The notes under the pieces: model-generated
What the model saw: the letters and a program-made list of their open reading frames with translations, nothing else
Databases searched by the model: none
What the model was told of the DNA's origin: nothing
Shown: positions 55,126 through 64,000 of the stretch, piece after piece
Layout of the letters: each line of letters opens with the position of its first letter
Numbering within the stretch: the first letter of the stretch is position 1
NCBI GenBank assembly: GCA_024641025.1
Contig: JAHEDW010000001.1
Span: 1-64,000, forward strand
Length of the DNA: 64,000 nucleotides
Direction of reading: 5' to 3'
DNA from: Gallionella sp.
GTDB lineage: Bacteria; Pseudomonadota; Gammaproteobacteria; Burkholderiales; Gallionellaceae
Position numbers and translations under genes: made by a program

Positions 55126-55740
55126 ATGGCTGAGCATGGCTTCGAAGAGATACTTTCGCCACATCTTTATTACGATCGTGAGCATAAATCCGAGGCGGCC
55201 AAGATATTGCCTGGAGAATATTATGCGACTGCCCGCAATATGGTTCTGGTCACTGTACTGGGTTCCTGTGTATGTGCATGCATACGCGACAGGACTAGCA
55301 GGATAGGAGGAATGAACCATTTCATGTTACCCGAAAGCGGACAGGACAGAAACAATCCGCTGGGTGAGTCGGCCCGCTATGGTACCTATGCCATGGAAAT
55401 ATTGATCAACCAGCTGCTCAAAATGGGTGCCAAACGCAGCAACTTGGAGGCGAAGGTATTCGGTGGTGCATCGGTATTACGCGGATTTACCGTCAATAAC
55501 GTCGGCGAGAGAAATGCTGAATTCGTTTTGCAGTTTCTAAAAACAGAACAAATTTCGGTAGTAGCACAGGACCTGCTCGATATCTATCCGCGCAAGGTCT
55601 ATTTCTTTCCCGGTACCGGTTTGGTAAGGGTCAAGGCATTGCGCAATGTACATAACGATACGATCATCAGCAGAGAAGCTGAGTACAACAAGCGGCTGCA
55701 ATATTCCAAGCTCGAAGGAGATGTGGAATTGTTTGGCTAA
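55126..55740 (+). CDS. cheD: Chemoreceptor glutamine deamidase CheD
   Basis: This 204-aa enzyme deamidates receptor Gln residues and modulates adaptation. The catalytic Cys is in VLGSCVCACIRD and the His in GGMNHFMLPES. The FGGASVL block is present. The C-terminal VYFFPGTGLVRVKALRN agrees with family members. GGAAGGG lies before ATG 55126. The gene lies 41 nt after the cheR stop. Confidence 0.94.
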   Translation: MAEHGFEEILSPHLYYDREHKSEAAKILPGEYYATARNMVLVTVLGSCVCACIRDRTSRIGGMNHFMLPESGQDRNNPLGESARYGTYAMEILINQLLKMGAKRSNLEAKVFGGASVLRGFTVNNVGERNAEFVLQFLKTEQISVVAQDLLDIYPRKVYFFPGTGLVRVKALRNVHNDTIISREAEYNKRLQYSKLEGDVELFG

Positions 55741-55844
55741 GGAAAGGAACAGCCATATATACTGGTCAGATATGTAAATACGCCAGTCACAGGCAACTAG
55801 TAAGGCCATATCAGATTCAACCGGACTGTTAAACCGGAGTAATC

Positions 55845-56930
55845 ATGAAAAATCGCAAGATCAAGGTGTTGGTAGTTGACGATTCCGCGCTGATCCGTGC
55901 CGTGATGAAGGAGATCATCAATCGGGAAAGGGATTTGGAGTGCGTGGGAGTTGCACCTGATCCGCTAGTGGCACGCGAGATGATCAAGTCCCTCAATCCG
56001 GACGTACTGACTCTGGATGTGGAAATGCCGAAGATGGACGGGCTGGACTTTTTGGAGCGACTGATGCGCTTGCGGCCAATGCCGGTACTCATGGTCTCAA
56101 CGCTTACCGAACTCGGCTCCGACATCACTTTCCGTGCCCTTGAATTGGGCGCAGTTGATTTTGTTTCCAAGCCAAAACTGGATATTGCTCGGGGCATGGA
56201 AGAATATGCCATCCAAATAACTGACAAAATTCGCGCTGCCGCCCAAGCGCAGGTTGGAAAAGCCACAGCTGTCACGGCCAATGAGAAATATTCAGCAGAT
56301 GCGATATTGCCAACTGTTTCTGGACGGTTTGTTTCAACTGAAAAACTTATCGTTATAGGCGCTTCAACCGGAGGTACTGAAGCGATTAAGGAGATATTGA
56401 CCAAACTACCAGCAGATGCGCCGGGCGTTCTGGTGACTCAACATATGCCAGAACACTTTACCAAGTCGTTCGCGGACCGTCTGGATACGCTGTGCAGGAT
56501 CTCAGTCAAAGAAGCAGAGCATAACGAGCGTATCCTTCCTGGGCACGCCTATATTGCTCCGGGCCACTCGCATTTGCTGCTAAAGCGTAGTGGAACAAAT
56601 TATATGACCCAACTGGATCAAGGAGAGTTGGTCAATCGACATCGACCTTCCGTTGATGTGCTTTTCCGTTCGGCAGCCAACGCTGCGGGATCAAACGCCT
56701 TGGGAATCATACTGACCGGCATGGGCAAGGATGGCGTGCAGGGCCTGCTGGAATTGAAAAAAGCAGGTGCCCACACCATTGCCCAGAATGAAGCAAGTTG
56801 CGTTGTGTTTGGTATGCCAAAGGAAGCGATTGCAGCGGGTGGCGTGCGTGAAGTACTTCCTCTACAGGATATCGCAAAGCGGACTATGGAATATCTCGAA
56901 TCCCGTGGTGCTAGAAACACCCGTGTATAA
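55845..56930 (+). CDS. cheB: Chemotaxis methylesterase/response regulator CheB
   Basis: This 361-aa enzyme removes receptor methyl groups. The N-terminal receiver ([19 protein letters not shown], Asp in [23 protein letters not shown]) is joined to the methylesterase domain. The catalytic Ser is in [11 protein letters not shown], His in [17 protein letters not shown] and Asp in [19 protein letters not shown]. It is the last gene of the che cluster and ends before a strong terminator. Confidence 0.96.
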   Translation: MKNRKIKVLVVDDSALIRAVMKEIINRERDLECVGVAPDPLVAREMIKSLNPDVLTLDVEMPKMDGLDFLERLMRLRPMPVLMVSTLTELGSDITFRALELGAVDFVSKPKLDIARGMEEYAIQITDKIRAAAQAQVGKATAVTANEKYSADAILPTVSGRFVSTEKLIVIGASTGGTEAIKEILTKLPADAPGVLVTQHMPEHFTKSFADRLDTLCRISVKEAEHNERILPGHAYIAPGHSHLLLKRSGTNYMTQLDQGELVNRHRPSVDVLFRSAANAAGSNALGIILTGMGKDGVQGLLELKKAGAHTIAQNEASCVVFGMPKEAIAAGGVREVLPLQDIAKRTMEYLESRGARNTRV

Positions 56931-56990
56931 AGGACTACTAGATCAAATATAAGGTATATCGAGCGAGTTGAATCGTAACGAATAACGAAA

Positions 56991-57024
56991 CAAAACACCG
57001 CTGCTGTTCAGCAGCGGTGTTTTG
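56991..57024. terminator. Bidirectional terminator after cheB
   Basis: CAAAACACCGCTGCTG and CAGCAGCGGTGTTTTG are perfectly complementary over 16 bp with a 2-nt gap. TTTT follows on the plus strand and, by symmetry (AAAAC on the 5' side), on the minus strand. It separates the long chemosensory transcript from the convergent PstS-like/porin operon. Confidence 0.93.
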
Positions 57025-57038
57025 AATTTTGGCCAGGA

Positions 57039-57440
57039 TTATTTGACTACATTCACACCCGAAGGGGCAGAGGAAACATAACCGACAGATCCAGGAGTGC
57101 GCTTTATGTAATCGATTACTTCTGCATCACCCGATTTTATTGCTGGGGGGGTCAGGCCATCGCGAAATGATTTCTTGGTCCATGAGCTACTGTATTTGCT
57201 TTTGGTCATATCCAAGTATTTCGTCAAAAAGCTGTCCTGCATTGAAGCATTATCGACGGGAATCAGCTTTGTGCCGCCAGAGAATTGCTTTTCTCCGAGA
57301 AAGATATCCTTCACGTCGCCAGCAGAGATTGTTGTTGCTGGATGGGTAATGATAACCACGTCAGCGGCATTCGCTAGTTGTGGCAACAACAAAACCAGCA
57401 GAACGGCAGAAATATATCTGAAGAAAGTTGATTTCATCAT
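57039..57440 (-). CDS. Small PstS-like periplasmic substrate-binding protein
   Basis: This 133-aa protein has a signal peptide (cut near ANA-AD). The mature part reads VVIITHPATTISAGDVKDIFLGEKQFSGGTKLIPVDNASMQDSFLTKYLDMTKSKYSSSWTKKSFRDG...IDYIKRTPGSVGYVSS. This is the PBP-like fold of phosphate-binding proteins (PBP_like_2) in a single short lobe, less than half of PstS. AAGGAG is 7 nt before ATG 57440, so I dropped the TTG extension. It follows a porin gene by 18 nt in one operon. Phosphate or another oxyanion as ligand is an inference. Confidence 0.8.
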   Translation of the reverse strand: MMKSTFFRYISAVLLVLLLPQLANAADVVIITHPATTISAGDVKDIFLGEKQFSGGTKLIPVDNASMQDSFLTKYLDMTKSKYSSSWTKKSFRDGLTPPAIKSGDAEVIDYIKRTPGSVGYVSSAPSGVNVVK

Positions 57441-57458
57441 GCTCAATCTCCTTATAGC

Positions 57459-58601
57459 TTAGAAGCGAATTGCGAACTGTGCGAGGAATCTGCGATAGTC
57501 ATACGGCGTTCTACCTGCTTCGGCAGCAAACTTCGAATTGTTCAGCTCAAACTTCAACGATGTGGTCTGGTTAAGGTCATACTTGAGACCTACTGCTTGC
57601 CGGAAGTAGGACTGACCGTTGTCCTGCATGGCAAAGTAATTGTCAGCCTGGTCCAGAACAGTCTTTTCAACGCGGAAATAAGGTGTCACGCCGTTAAAAT
57701 TCCTGCCTAGCTGCAGATAGTCGGCCCAACTGCTGTGAGATCCAGTTCCCCCGCTTTGATCGGCATCGCTGAAGCGATAATATTCACCTAGGATTTCCCA
57801 GTTGTTTTCCTGATAGATCACTGCGGCGCCAGCCATGCTCAGTTCAGTTTTATTCGGCGGAGCATCATCATCGACGACATCGCCACGCAGACCATATAGT
57901 GACATTCTCAGTCCATCCGCCATGCCGGAGAACTCATAACCGAGGTTGAATCCGATCATGGCCTGGTTGTTATTGTCCCCTGCTGTCTGAATGTCCAATA
58001 CGTTTCCTGCAATCGCTGGTCCATTACCTGCGTAGACATCATATATGAGCTTTCCGTCACCCGCTCTCATTTTTCCGGTAGCCCAAAGACCGACCATGTG
58101 TGCAGGTAGAATGCCACCCTTGTCCTCGAAATCGAGGAAGCGGGGCCTTGATACGGCGGTCTGCATCTGGGCTCCATGGTGAAAGGCAGTATTCCAGTAA
58201 CCGTAAGGTGTGTGATAGCGACCAGCCCACAGCGTGGCGTTGTCGCTGAAGGTGTAACCGACTTGCGCCCTTTCAAGATCTGTTGCAAGGGAACCTTCGG
58301 GAGTAGTCTCGAAAATAAGTTCAATTAATCCCTTAACGTTACCTTCGAATTGTGGTGTCAAATATATGTCTAGGGATCCGACATTAAAGCCTCTTGGAAG
58401 ATCGGGCAATGCGGGATTGTTAGCGTCCTTGCTGTTGGTGTAATAGCCCACGTCTAGGAAACCATGCAAAGGTACCCCTTCAATTTCAGCCTGTGCCAAA
58501 ACAGGTGAGAATAACAATATGCCAGCTATCGTCAATTTCAACAATGCTGAAAATTTTCCTTGCTTGATATGATTCATTTTCATTATTTTTGCAGTTACCA
58601 T
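57459..58601 (-). CDS. Porin-like outer-membrane protein
   Basis: This 380-aa protein has a signal peptide (cut near AQA-EI) and a beta-barrel pattern with aromatic-girdled strands ending in FAIRF, a typical terminal Phe. Segments such as LWAGRYHTPYGYWNTAFHHGAQMQT and VGLKYDLNQTTSLKFELNNSKF resemble 'porin' proteins found next to PstS-like genes in betaproteobacteria. I chose ATG 58601 because GGAGG lies 6 nt upstream; the track ORF is 17 codons longer without a site. It is upstream of, and likely cotranscribed with, the PstS-like gene. Confidence 0.75.
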   Translation of the reverse strand: MVTAKIMKMNHIKQGKFSALLKLTIAGILLFSPVLAQAEIEGVPLHGFLDVGYYTNSKDANNPALPDLPRGFNVGSLDIYLTPQFEGNVKGLIELIFETTPEGSLATDLERAQVGYTFSDNATLWAGRYHTPYGYWNTAFHHGAQMQTAVSRPRFLDFEDKGGILPAHMVGLWATGKMRAGDGKLIYDVYAGNGPAIAGNVLDIQTAGDNNNQAMIGFNLGYEFSGMADGLRMSLYGLRGDVVDDDAPPNKTELSMAGAAVIYQENNWEILGEYYRFSDADQSGGTGSHSSWADYLQLGRNFNGVTPYFRVEKTVLDQADNYFAMQDNGQSYFRQAVGLKYDLNQTTSLKFELNNSKFAAEAGRTPYDYRRFLAQFAIRF

Positions 58602-59024
58602 TTGTGGCCTCCGAAATTTATGGAATGAAATTAGCGGATACATACTGCACAAGCTCCCTGATAGAACAACTCGAAATTTCTCATGCCAAGGTGCTGAAAC
58701 CTGAAAGCCAGTACCACTCTAAAGTGATTATTTGCTTGAAGGAATATTTTTTGGCGCCGAGTCCGCCCAGATGCTAGAGCAAACCTGCCGTTCCTGCAAC
58801 TGATTCGTCAAGCACGGCCAATGAAGATCAATAACTTACGTTCAGAATATGTTCAGAGAGCCTGGACAGATTCGCACGAACCACCGTGAAGATCGGAAAT
58901 GTGTCATGCTAGTAACATCCACATTTGCTGGATAGATACTGACCTTGCTGCAAAGCGAGACCCCAAATTATAAATTACTTTGATAGAAATTGTGCCGCCC
59001 GCCCCTGAAGGCTACAATGACACC
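58602..59024. other. 423-bp divergent intergenic region
   Basis: It holds the porin promoter on the minus strand and the yqgE promoter on the plus strand; no clear -35/-10 stood out. CGTTCAG-aata-TGTTCAG (58839-58856) is a 7-nt direct repeat with 11-bp period, the geometry of a Pho box, although the sequence match to CTGTCAT is poor. No gene is seen. Confidence 0.4.
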
Positions 59025-59585
59025 ATGTCCGATTTCAATTTAACCCACCATTTCCTGATAGCGATGCCAGCGATGCAGGAGGGTTTCTTTGCTGGAACCT
59101 TGACCTATGTGTGCGAACACAACGAGAACGGGGCGCTTGGCATAGTTGTAAATCGCCCTATCAGTCTCACACTGGGCGAACTTTTCGATCAGATCAACAT
59201 ACCACTTGATCAACCTAAGCTGGTAAAGATACCGGTGCATTTTGGTGGCCCTGTGCAGACCGAGCGCGGCTTTGTGTTGCATGAAACACCAGGAAACTGG
59301 GAATCCACTCTACGTATCAACGATAAGCTGGCATTGACCACGTCAAAAGATATCCTTGAAGCGCTGAGTGCTGGGCGCGGGCCGCGAAACATAATCGTTA
59401 CACTGGGTTACGCGGGCTGGGATCAGGGGCAACTGGAACACGAGATCACAGAGAACATTTGGCTTACTGTGCCTGCTTCAGAACATATCCTTTTCGATCT
59501 GCCTGCCGAAGAACGGCTTGCGGCTGCTATGGCATTGCTTGGGGTCGATTATGCTTCGCTGGCCGAGGATGCGGGGCATGCCTGA
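59025..59585 (+). CDS. yqgE: YqgE/AlgH family protein
   Basis: This 186-aa protein belongs to UPF0301. [57 protein letters not shown] and [16 protein letters not shown] are the family signature. In this context it accompanies ruvX; the biochemical role is unknown. The track ORF begins at TTG 58980. I prefer ATG 59025, which gives the usual length of about 187 aa. It overlaps the ruvX start by 8 nt. Confidence 0.93.
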   Translation: MSDFNLTHHFLIAMPAMQEGFFAGTLTYVCEHNENGALGIVVNRPISLTLGELFDQINIPLDQPKLVKIPVHFGGPVQTERGFVLHETPGNWESTLRINDKLALTTSKDILEALSAGRGPRNIIVTLGYAGWDQGQLEHEITENIWLTVPASEHILFDLPAEERLAAAMALLGVDYASLAEDAGHA

Positions 59586-60051
59586 GGGAGAGGTCTTCAA
59601 ACCCACAGTCTTCGATATTCCACAGGGCACACTACTTGCATTTGATTTTGGCACCAGACGCATCGGAATTGCCATAGGCAATAACATACTGCGCCGCGCC
59701 AATCCGTTGACCACCATAGACGAAGAAAGTAACGAAGCACGATTCGCCATGATTACCGCCTTGTTGAGGGAGTGGTTACCTTGTGCACTGGTGGTGGGGC
59801 TGCCGAGCAACGAAGATGGAACACCACATGAACTTACTGCCCTGTGCCGGCGGTTCGCCAACCGCCTTAAGGGGCGGTTTAATTTGCCCACGATACTAGT
59901 CGATGAACGGTATACTTCGCTCGCAGCAAGCACACAGTTGAAAGAAGAGGGTGTACATGGCAGGAAACAGAAAACCCTTCTTGACCAATATGCCGCTCAG
60001 CAGATCTTACAAGCGTATTTTGATGAACCCGCTTCGGGAATTATCATATGA
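59578..60051 (+). CDS. ruvX: Holliday junction resolvase-like / pre-16S rRNA nuclease RuvX (YqgF)
   Basis: This protein of about 157 aa is an RNase H-fold nuclease involved in 16S rRNA 5'-end maturation and proposed recombination roles. The acidic sites are in [16 protein letters not shown] and ILVDERYTS, with [14 protein letters not shown] between them. The start is ATG 59578 (or 59569, two in-frame options). It overlaps yqgE by 8 nt and pyrB by 4 nt, so the four genes form one coupled operon. Confidence 0.93.
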   Translation: MPEGEVFKPTVFDIPQGTLLAFDFGTRRIGIAIGNNILRRANPLTTIDEESNEARFAMITALLREWLPCALVVGLPSNEDGTPHELTALCRRFANRLKGRFNLPTILVDERYTSLAASTQLKEEGVHGRKQKTLLDQYAAQQILQAYFDEPASGIII

Positions 60052-61004
60052 ACAACCCACAACTCAATAAACACGGCGAACTACAACATCTGCTTACCAC
60101 CGAAGGTTTGCCCGTGACTATCGTGCGAGAGATACTCGACCGCGCAGCGACCTTTGTTGATGTCAGTGACGGCCTGGAGATCAATAATGCACCTCTACTG
60201 CAGGGCAAATCTGTGTTCAATGTATTTTTTGAGAACAGTACTCGTACCCGTACCACCTTTGAAATTGCTGCAAAGCGCTTGTCGGCAGATGTGGTAAATC
60301 TAAATATCGGTGCATCGTCTACCAGCAAGGGTGAGACCCTGATGGATACCGTGGATAATCTTTGTGCCATGCACGCCGATATGTTCGTAGTACGACATGG
60401 ACAAAGCGGTGCAGCTCATTTCATCGCAAAGCACGTCGATCCTGGAATTCACGTCATCAATGCCGGTGACGGTCGCCATGCTCACCCCACGCAGGCACTG
60501 CTGGACATGTTCACGATCCGTCACTTCAAGAAGGAATTTCATAATCTACGTGTAGCGATTGTTGGCGATGTGTTGCATTCACGCGTCGCACGTTCCCAGA
60601 TCAGCGCGTTGACTACGCTTGGTGTCCCGGAAGTCCGAGTCATCGCTCCCAAGACGCTTCTACCGACCTTGGTCGAGAATCTGGGTGTCAAGGTTTATCA
60701 CGACATGGCAAGAGGACTGCGTGATGTGGATGTGGTTCTGATGCTGCGCCTGCAGAATGAGCGCATGCAGGGTGCAGCGCTACCTTCCGCTGGTGAATAC
60801 TTCAAGTATTACGGCCTGACGGAAGAAAAGCTGGCGCGTGCCAAACAGGATGTGATTGTTATGCACCCTGGACCGATGAATCGAGGCATTGAAATAGATT
60901 CCAGCGTCGCCGATGGACCAAATTCGGTGATACTTTCTCAGGTGACTTTCGGTATTGCGGTACGTATGGCGGTGATGAGCATGTTGGCAGGAGTGTCCAA
61001 ATGA
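60048..61004 (+). CDS. pyrB: Aspartate carbamoyltransferase, catalytic subunit PyrB
   Basis: This 318-aa enzyme commits carbamoyl phosphate and aspartate to pyrimidine synthesis. The carbamoyl-phosphate motif [17 protein letters not shown] and [18 protein letters not shown] are present. It overlaps ruvX by 4 nt and the pyrC' gene by 4 nt. No pyrR lies between ruvX and pyrB as in some relatives, and no pyrI regulatory subunit is present. The class A/B ATCase with the PyrC'-type partner is expected. Confidence 0.96.
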   Translation: MNNPQLNKHGELQHLLTTEGLPVTIVREILDRAATFVDVSDGLEINNAPLLQGKSVFNVFFENSTRTRTTFEIAAKRLSADVVNLNIGASSTSKGETLMDTVDNLCAMHADMFVVRHGQSGAAHFIAKHVDPGIHVINAGDGRHAHPTQALLDMFTIRHFKKEFHNLRVAIVGDVLHSRVARSQISALTTLGVPEVRVIAPKTLLPTLVENLGVKVYHDMARGLRDVDVVLMLRLQNERMQGAALPSAGEYFKYYGLTEEKLARAKQDVIVMHPGPMNRGIEIDSSVADGPNSVILSQVTFGIAVRMAVMSMLAGVSK

Positions 61005-62275
61005 ACATCCATATTAGAGGCGGGCGTCTGATAGACCCGAAAAACAACATCGATGAGATATGCGATTTGTTCATCATGGCAGACAAGATTGCGGCGATAG
61101 GTGTTGCTCCACAAGGGTTTGTCACTAAACTGGTTATTGACGCCCATGGATTGATTGTAGCACCAGGCCTGATAGATCTGGCTGCCCGATTGCGAGAACC
61201 CGGCTACGAATACATGGCGACACTTGAGACAGAAATGGTCGCTGCTGTGGCTGGTGGGGTTACTAGTCTGGCCTGCCCACCAGATACCGATCCACCTCTG
61301 GATGAACCGGGCTTGGTGGAGATGCTCAAGCACAGGGCGCGCATCCTGAATCAGGCGAACGTATATCCTGTCGGCGCGTTGACCATGGGTCTGAAAGGAC
61401 ATGAACTGACAGAGATGGCCGAACTTGTGGATGCCGGGTGCATTGCATTCAGTCAGGCGGATGCACCCCTAACAGATACGCGCGTTCTGATGCGTGCCAT
61501 GCAGTATGCTGCTACGTTCGGGTTGTCGGTGTGGCTGCGTCCACAAGACAGTTTCCTCGCCAAGAACGGTGTGGCGCACGATGGTGAAGTGGCGACTCGT
61601 TGTGGTCTGCCCGCAATACCTGTGTGCGCAGAAACAATCGCGCTCTCGACGATGCTGGCGCTGGCGCAGGAGACTGGCGTAAAGTTACACATATGCCGTA
61701 TATCCAGTGCTGCGGGTGTGGAGATGGTTCGCTCCGCCAAACAACAAGGTCTGCCCGTGACATGTGATGTATCTATGAATCATGTACATCTGTCCGAAAT
61801 GGATATCGGATACTTTGATCCGAATTGCCACTTGAGCCCACCGCTACGCAGTATGCGTGATCGAGCAGCATTGCGCGCCGGATTGCTGGATGGCACGATA
61901 GACGCGATCTGTTCCAACCATGCGCCGGTGGACGATGATGCGAAGCAACTTCCCTTCGCGGAAGCAGAAGCAGGAGCGACCGGGTTGGAGTTACTGCTTC
62001 CGCTTATTTTGAAATGGGCGCGAGAGGAAAAGCTTGAACTTTCGGAAGCATTGGCCAAAGCAACGTTGCGACCTGCACAGGTACTTAGTCTGGATGTCGG
62101 TCATTTGAGCATTGGCGCAAATGCAGATGTGTGTATATTCGACCCGGATATGTATTGGAAGGTCGTTCCCGGGGCGCTTAAAAGCCAGGGCAAGAACACG
62201 CCGTTCACAGGCCATGAAGTTCAGGGCAGGGTGCGCTACACGCTGGTAAATGGACAGTTGGTTTATCAGACTTGA
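61001..62275 (+). CDS. Dihydroorotase-like PyrC' (catalytically inactive ATCase partner)
   Basis: This 424-aa member of the amidohydrolase/dihydroorotase family has lost the metal site. The canonical PGLID-x-HxH-LREPG reads [14 protein letters not shown], the HICHVS histidine is HICRIS, and the TDHAPH aspartate is replaced in SNHAPV. In Pseudomonas and relatives such a 'PyrX/pyrC'' subunit is needed to assemble the PyrB dodecamer. It is translationally coupled to pyrB (4-nt overlap). A functional dihydroorotase must lie elsewhere in the genome. Confidence 0.92.
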   Translation: MNIHIRGGRLIDPKNNIDEICDLFIMADKIAAIGVAPQGFVTKLVIDAHGLIVAPGLIDLAARLREPGYEYMATLETEMVAAVAGGVTSLACPPDTDPPLDEPGLVEMLKHRARILNQANVYPVGALTMGLKGHELTEMAELVDAGCIAFSQADAPLTDTRVLMRAMQYAATFGLSVWLRPQDSFLAKNGVAHDGEVATRCGLPAIPVCAETIALSTMLALAQETGVKLHICRISSAAGVEMVRSAKQQGLPVTCDVSMNHVHLSEMDIGYFDPNCHLSPPLRSMRDRAALRAGLLDGTIDAICSNHAPVDDDAKQLPFAEAEAGATGLELLLPLILKWAREEKLELSEALAKATLRPAQVLSLDVGHLSIGANADVCIFDPDMYWKVVPGALKSQGKNTPFTGHEVQGRVRYTLVNGQLVYQT

Positions 62276-62333
62276 TAAATTCTGTTTCTCCCCCAAGTAA
62301 CCGTTTAGATTGTTTCAATCCCAGAGTATTCAA

Positions 62334-64000
62334 ATGAATCCACTACTAGATTTTTCAGGTCTGCCGCGGTTTGCGGAGATCAGGCCAGAGCATGTCTCAC
62401 CAGCAATTGATAAATTACTGTCAGATAATCGCGCGCTTATTTCGCGATTAGTGGACGATCACTCACAGCCTACCTGGCAGAATTTCATCGTGCCGATGGA
62501 AGATGCCAATGAAAGGCTTTCGCGTGCCTGGGGGCCGGTTGGACACCTGAATGCAGTGATGAACAGTCCTGAATTGCGCGAGGTATACAACGCCACGCTG
62601 CCAAAAATCACTCAGTATTACGCAGAACTCGGCCAGAATCTCAAGCTATACAATAAATTCAAGGAATTGCGTAACAGTACCGTGTATGAGGGCTTGGGTG
62701 CAGCGCGCAAAAAGATCATCGAAAATGAGTTGCGTGACTTTCGTCTTGGTGGTGCTGAGCTGCCTGATGCCCAAAAAACGCGTTACCTGGAAATTCAGGA
62801 AAGGCTATCAGAATTGTCATCGCGATTTTCGGACAATCTTCTGGATTCAACCAACGACTTCTTGTTGCTGATCGAAAACAAGGATGAGTTGACTGGACTG
62901 CCGGAGGATGTGCTACAGGCGGCAAAGGAAGCTGCGAACGATAAATTTGGTTCTTCAGATAAACCAGGTTGGTTATTTACACTTAAAGCTCCTTCTTATA
63001 TGCCTGTGATGCAATACGCCAGTAACCGTTCGTTGCGTGAACAGATGTATCGTGCCTATGGTACGCGCGCGAGTGAATTCGGCAAGCAGGAATGGGATAA
63101 CACGCCCTTGATGGAAGAGATTATCAAGCTTCGTGGCGAGGAAGCGGCATTATTGGGTTTCGAGAATTACGGCGAACTTTCCTTGGCCAGCAAGATGGCG
63201 AACTCGCCGCAACAGGTAGTCGAATTCATGCGCGAACTTGCTCAACGGGCACGCCCGTACGCAGAAAAGGACCTGGCTGAACTTCGCACATTCGCAAAAG
63301 CCGAACTGGGAATAGCTGAACTGCAATCATGGGATAACAGTTATGCCAGTGAGAAATTGCGCGAACAACGTTATGCATTTTCAGAGCAAGAGGTAAAGCA
63401 ATATTTTCCAGAAAATGCTGTCTTGCCTGGCATGTTCAAACTCGTCGAAACGTTGTATGGATTACAGATCAAGCAGGCGAGTGCTCCTGTCTGGCACAAA
63501 GACGTCCGGTTCTTCGACATTCGAAATGACCGTGGCCAACTGGTTGGACAGTTCTATCTTGATCTGTATGCGCGCAGTAGCAAACGTGGCGGAGCCTGGA
63601 TGGACGATGTAATCACGCGTCGCCGCCTACCATCTGGAATACAGACTCCAGTCGCCTATCTGAATTGCAATTTTTCTCCCCCAGTGGGAAATAAGCCGGC
63701 TGTATTTACGCATGATGAAGTCATCACCCTATTTCATGAGTTCGGTCACGGGCTACACCATCTTCTCACTGAGGTTGAAGATATGGGCGTATCCGGTATC
63801 AATGGTGTGGAATGGGATGCGGTCGAGTTACCCAGTCAATTCATGGAGAATTTCTGCTGGGAATGGGATGTGCTGCACGGCATGACAAGACATTCGGACA
63901 GTGGGGAACCATTGCCTCGAGCTTTGTTTGAAAAAATGGTCGCTGCGAAGAACTTCCAGAGCGGTTTGCAAACGCTTCGCCAAATCGAATTCTCGCTTTT
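62334..64000 (+). CDS. prlC: Oligopeptidase A (M3 family), 3' end beyond window
   Basis: This gene is missing from the ORF track because it runs off the end. The first 555 codons are present, from MNPLLDFSGLPRFAEIRPEHVSPAIDKLL to the zinc-protease motif ITLFHEFGHGLHHLL (HEFGH near residue 468) and beyond into GVEWDAVELPSQFMENFCWE. The family length is about 680 aa. It degrades signal peptides and other short peptides in the cytoplasm. It follows pyrC' by 58 nt and could be cotranscribed. Confidence 0.95.
   Translation, partial: MNPLLDFSGLPRFAEIRPEHVSPAIDKLLSDNRALISRLVDDHSQPTWQNFIVPMEDANERLSRAWGPVGHLNAVMNSPELREVYNATLPKITQYYAELGQNLKLYNKFKELRNSTVYEGLGAARKKIIENELRDFRLGGAELPDAQKTRYLEIQERLSELSSRFSDNLLDSTNDFLLLIENKDELTGLPEDVLQAAKEAANDKFGSSDKPGWLFTLKAPSYMPVMQYASNRSLREQMYRAYGTRASEFGKQEWDNTPLMEEIIKLRGEEAALLGFENYGELSLASKMANSPQQVVEFMRELAQRARPYAEKDLAELRTFAKAELGIAELQSWDNSYASEKLREQRYAFSEQEVKQYFPENAVLPGMFKLVETLYGLQIKQASAPVWHKDVRFFDIRNDRGQLVGQFYLDLYARSSKRGGAWMDDVITRRRLPSGIQTPVAYLNCNFSPPVGNKPAVFTHDEVITLFHEFGHGLHHLLTEVEDMGVSGINGVEWDAVELPSQFMENFCWEWDVLHGMTRHSDSGEPLPRALFEKMVAAKNFQSGLQTLRQIEFSL

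Overview
The window reads as a chromosomal segment of a betaproteobacterium. Base composition is near 50% GC and almost every gene has a housekeeping or signalling function. Several features fit Nitrosomonadales/Gallionellaceae-like bacteria: the Thiobacillus ferrooxidans-type glutamate-cysteine ligase, the metX-metW pair, the yqgE-ruvX-pyrB-pyrC' string, the TorF-type porin ahead of glnK-amtB, and a full Pil-Chp cluster. The genus is an inference. I see no rRNA, tRNA, CRISPR array, transposase or phage gene.

Layout. 1-2.8 kb: a nitrogen-response operon (TorF-like porin, glnK, amtB) behind a sigma-54-type promoter, closed by a strong terminator. 2.8-9.2 kb, mainly minus strand: a Ser/Thr kinase, a cyclic-nucleotide-binding-like protein, an exported phytochelatin-synthase-like protease, purU and the ABC-F factor ybiT, with one plus-strand outer-membrane protein gene. 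9.6-16 kb: lplT, gshA-apbE, and an incomplete regulatory PTS (EIIA-Man, HPr, enzyme I). 16.1-17.4 kb: a cupredoxin-Ftr1 iron-uptake operon under a Fur-box-like palindrome. 17.5-20.7 kb: metX-metW-ampG, preceded by what I read as a SAM-II riboswitch with an intrinsic terminator. 20.7-24.5 kb: argA, a tautomerase, rsmE, a thioredoxin-like protein and an inositol-monophosphatase family protein. 24.5-29.1 kb: trkA and two tandem trkH paralogues.

29.2-56.9 kb is the most striking part, about 28 kb of chemosensory genes on one strand. It starts with pilG-pilH-pilI-pilJ-chpA (ChpA is 2005 aa). A second set follows in the same order: a PilG-like regulator fused to a pseudo-receiver through a Thr-Pro repeat, a PilH-like regulator, a PilI-like CheW, a PilJ-like MCP and a ChpA-like hybrid kinase. 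One or two unannotated small ORFs lie between its CheW and MCP. A flagellar-type Che cluster comes third: a membrane protein with a CheZ-like D-x3-Q motif, cheY, cheA with five YGFF-type repeats, cheW, mcp, a nucleotide-identical second cheW, a second mcp, then cheR, cheD and cheB. Both MCPs end in a CheR-tether-like EWKEF. The region looks built by repeated duplication and divergence of sensory modules.

57-64 kb: a PstS-like small periplasmic protein and a porin on the minus strand, then yqgE-ruvX-pyrB-pyrC' (pyrC' has lost its metal ligands), and the 5' part of oligopeptidase A running off the window. Start codons were re-chosen against the ORF track for glnK, ybiT, ptsH, metX, the thioredoxin-like gene, the phosphatase, trkH2, pilH, the second MCP, the PstS-like gene, the porin, yqgE and ruvX.
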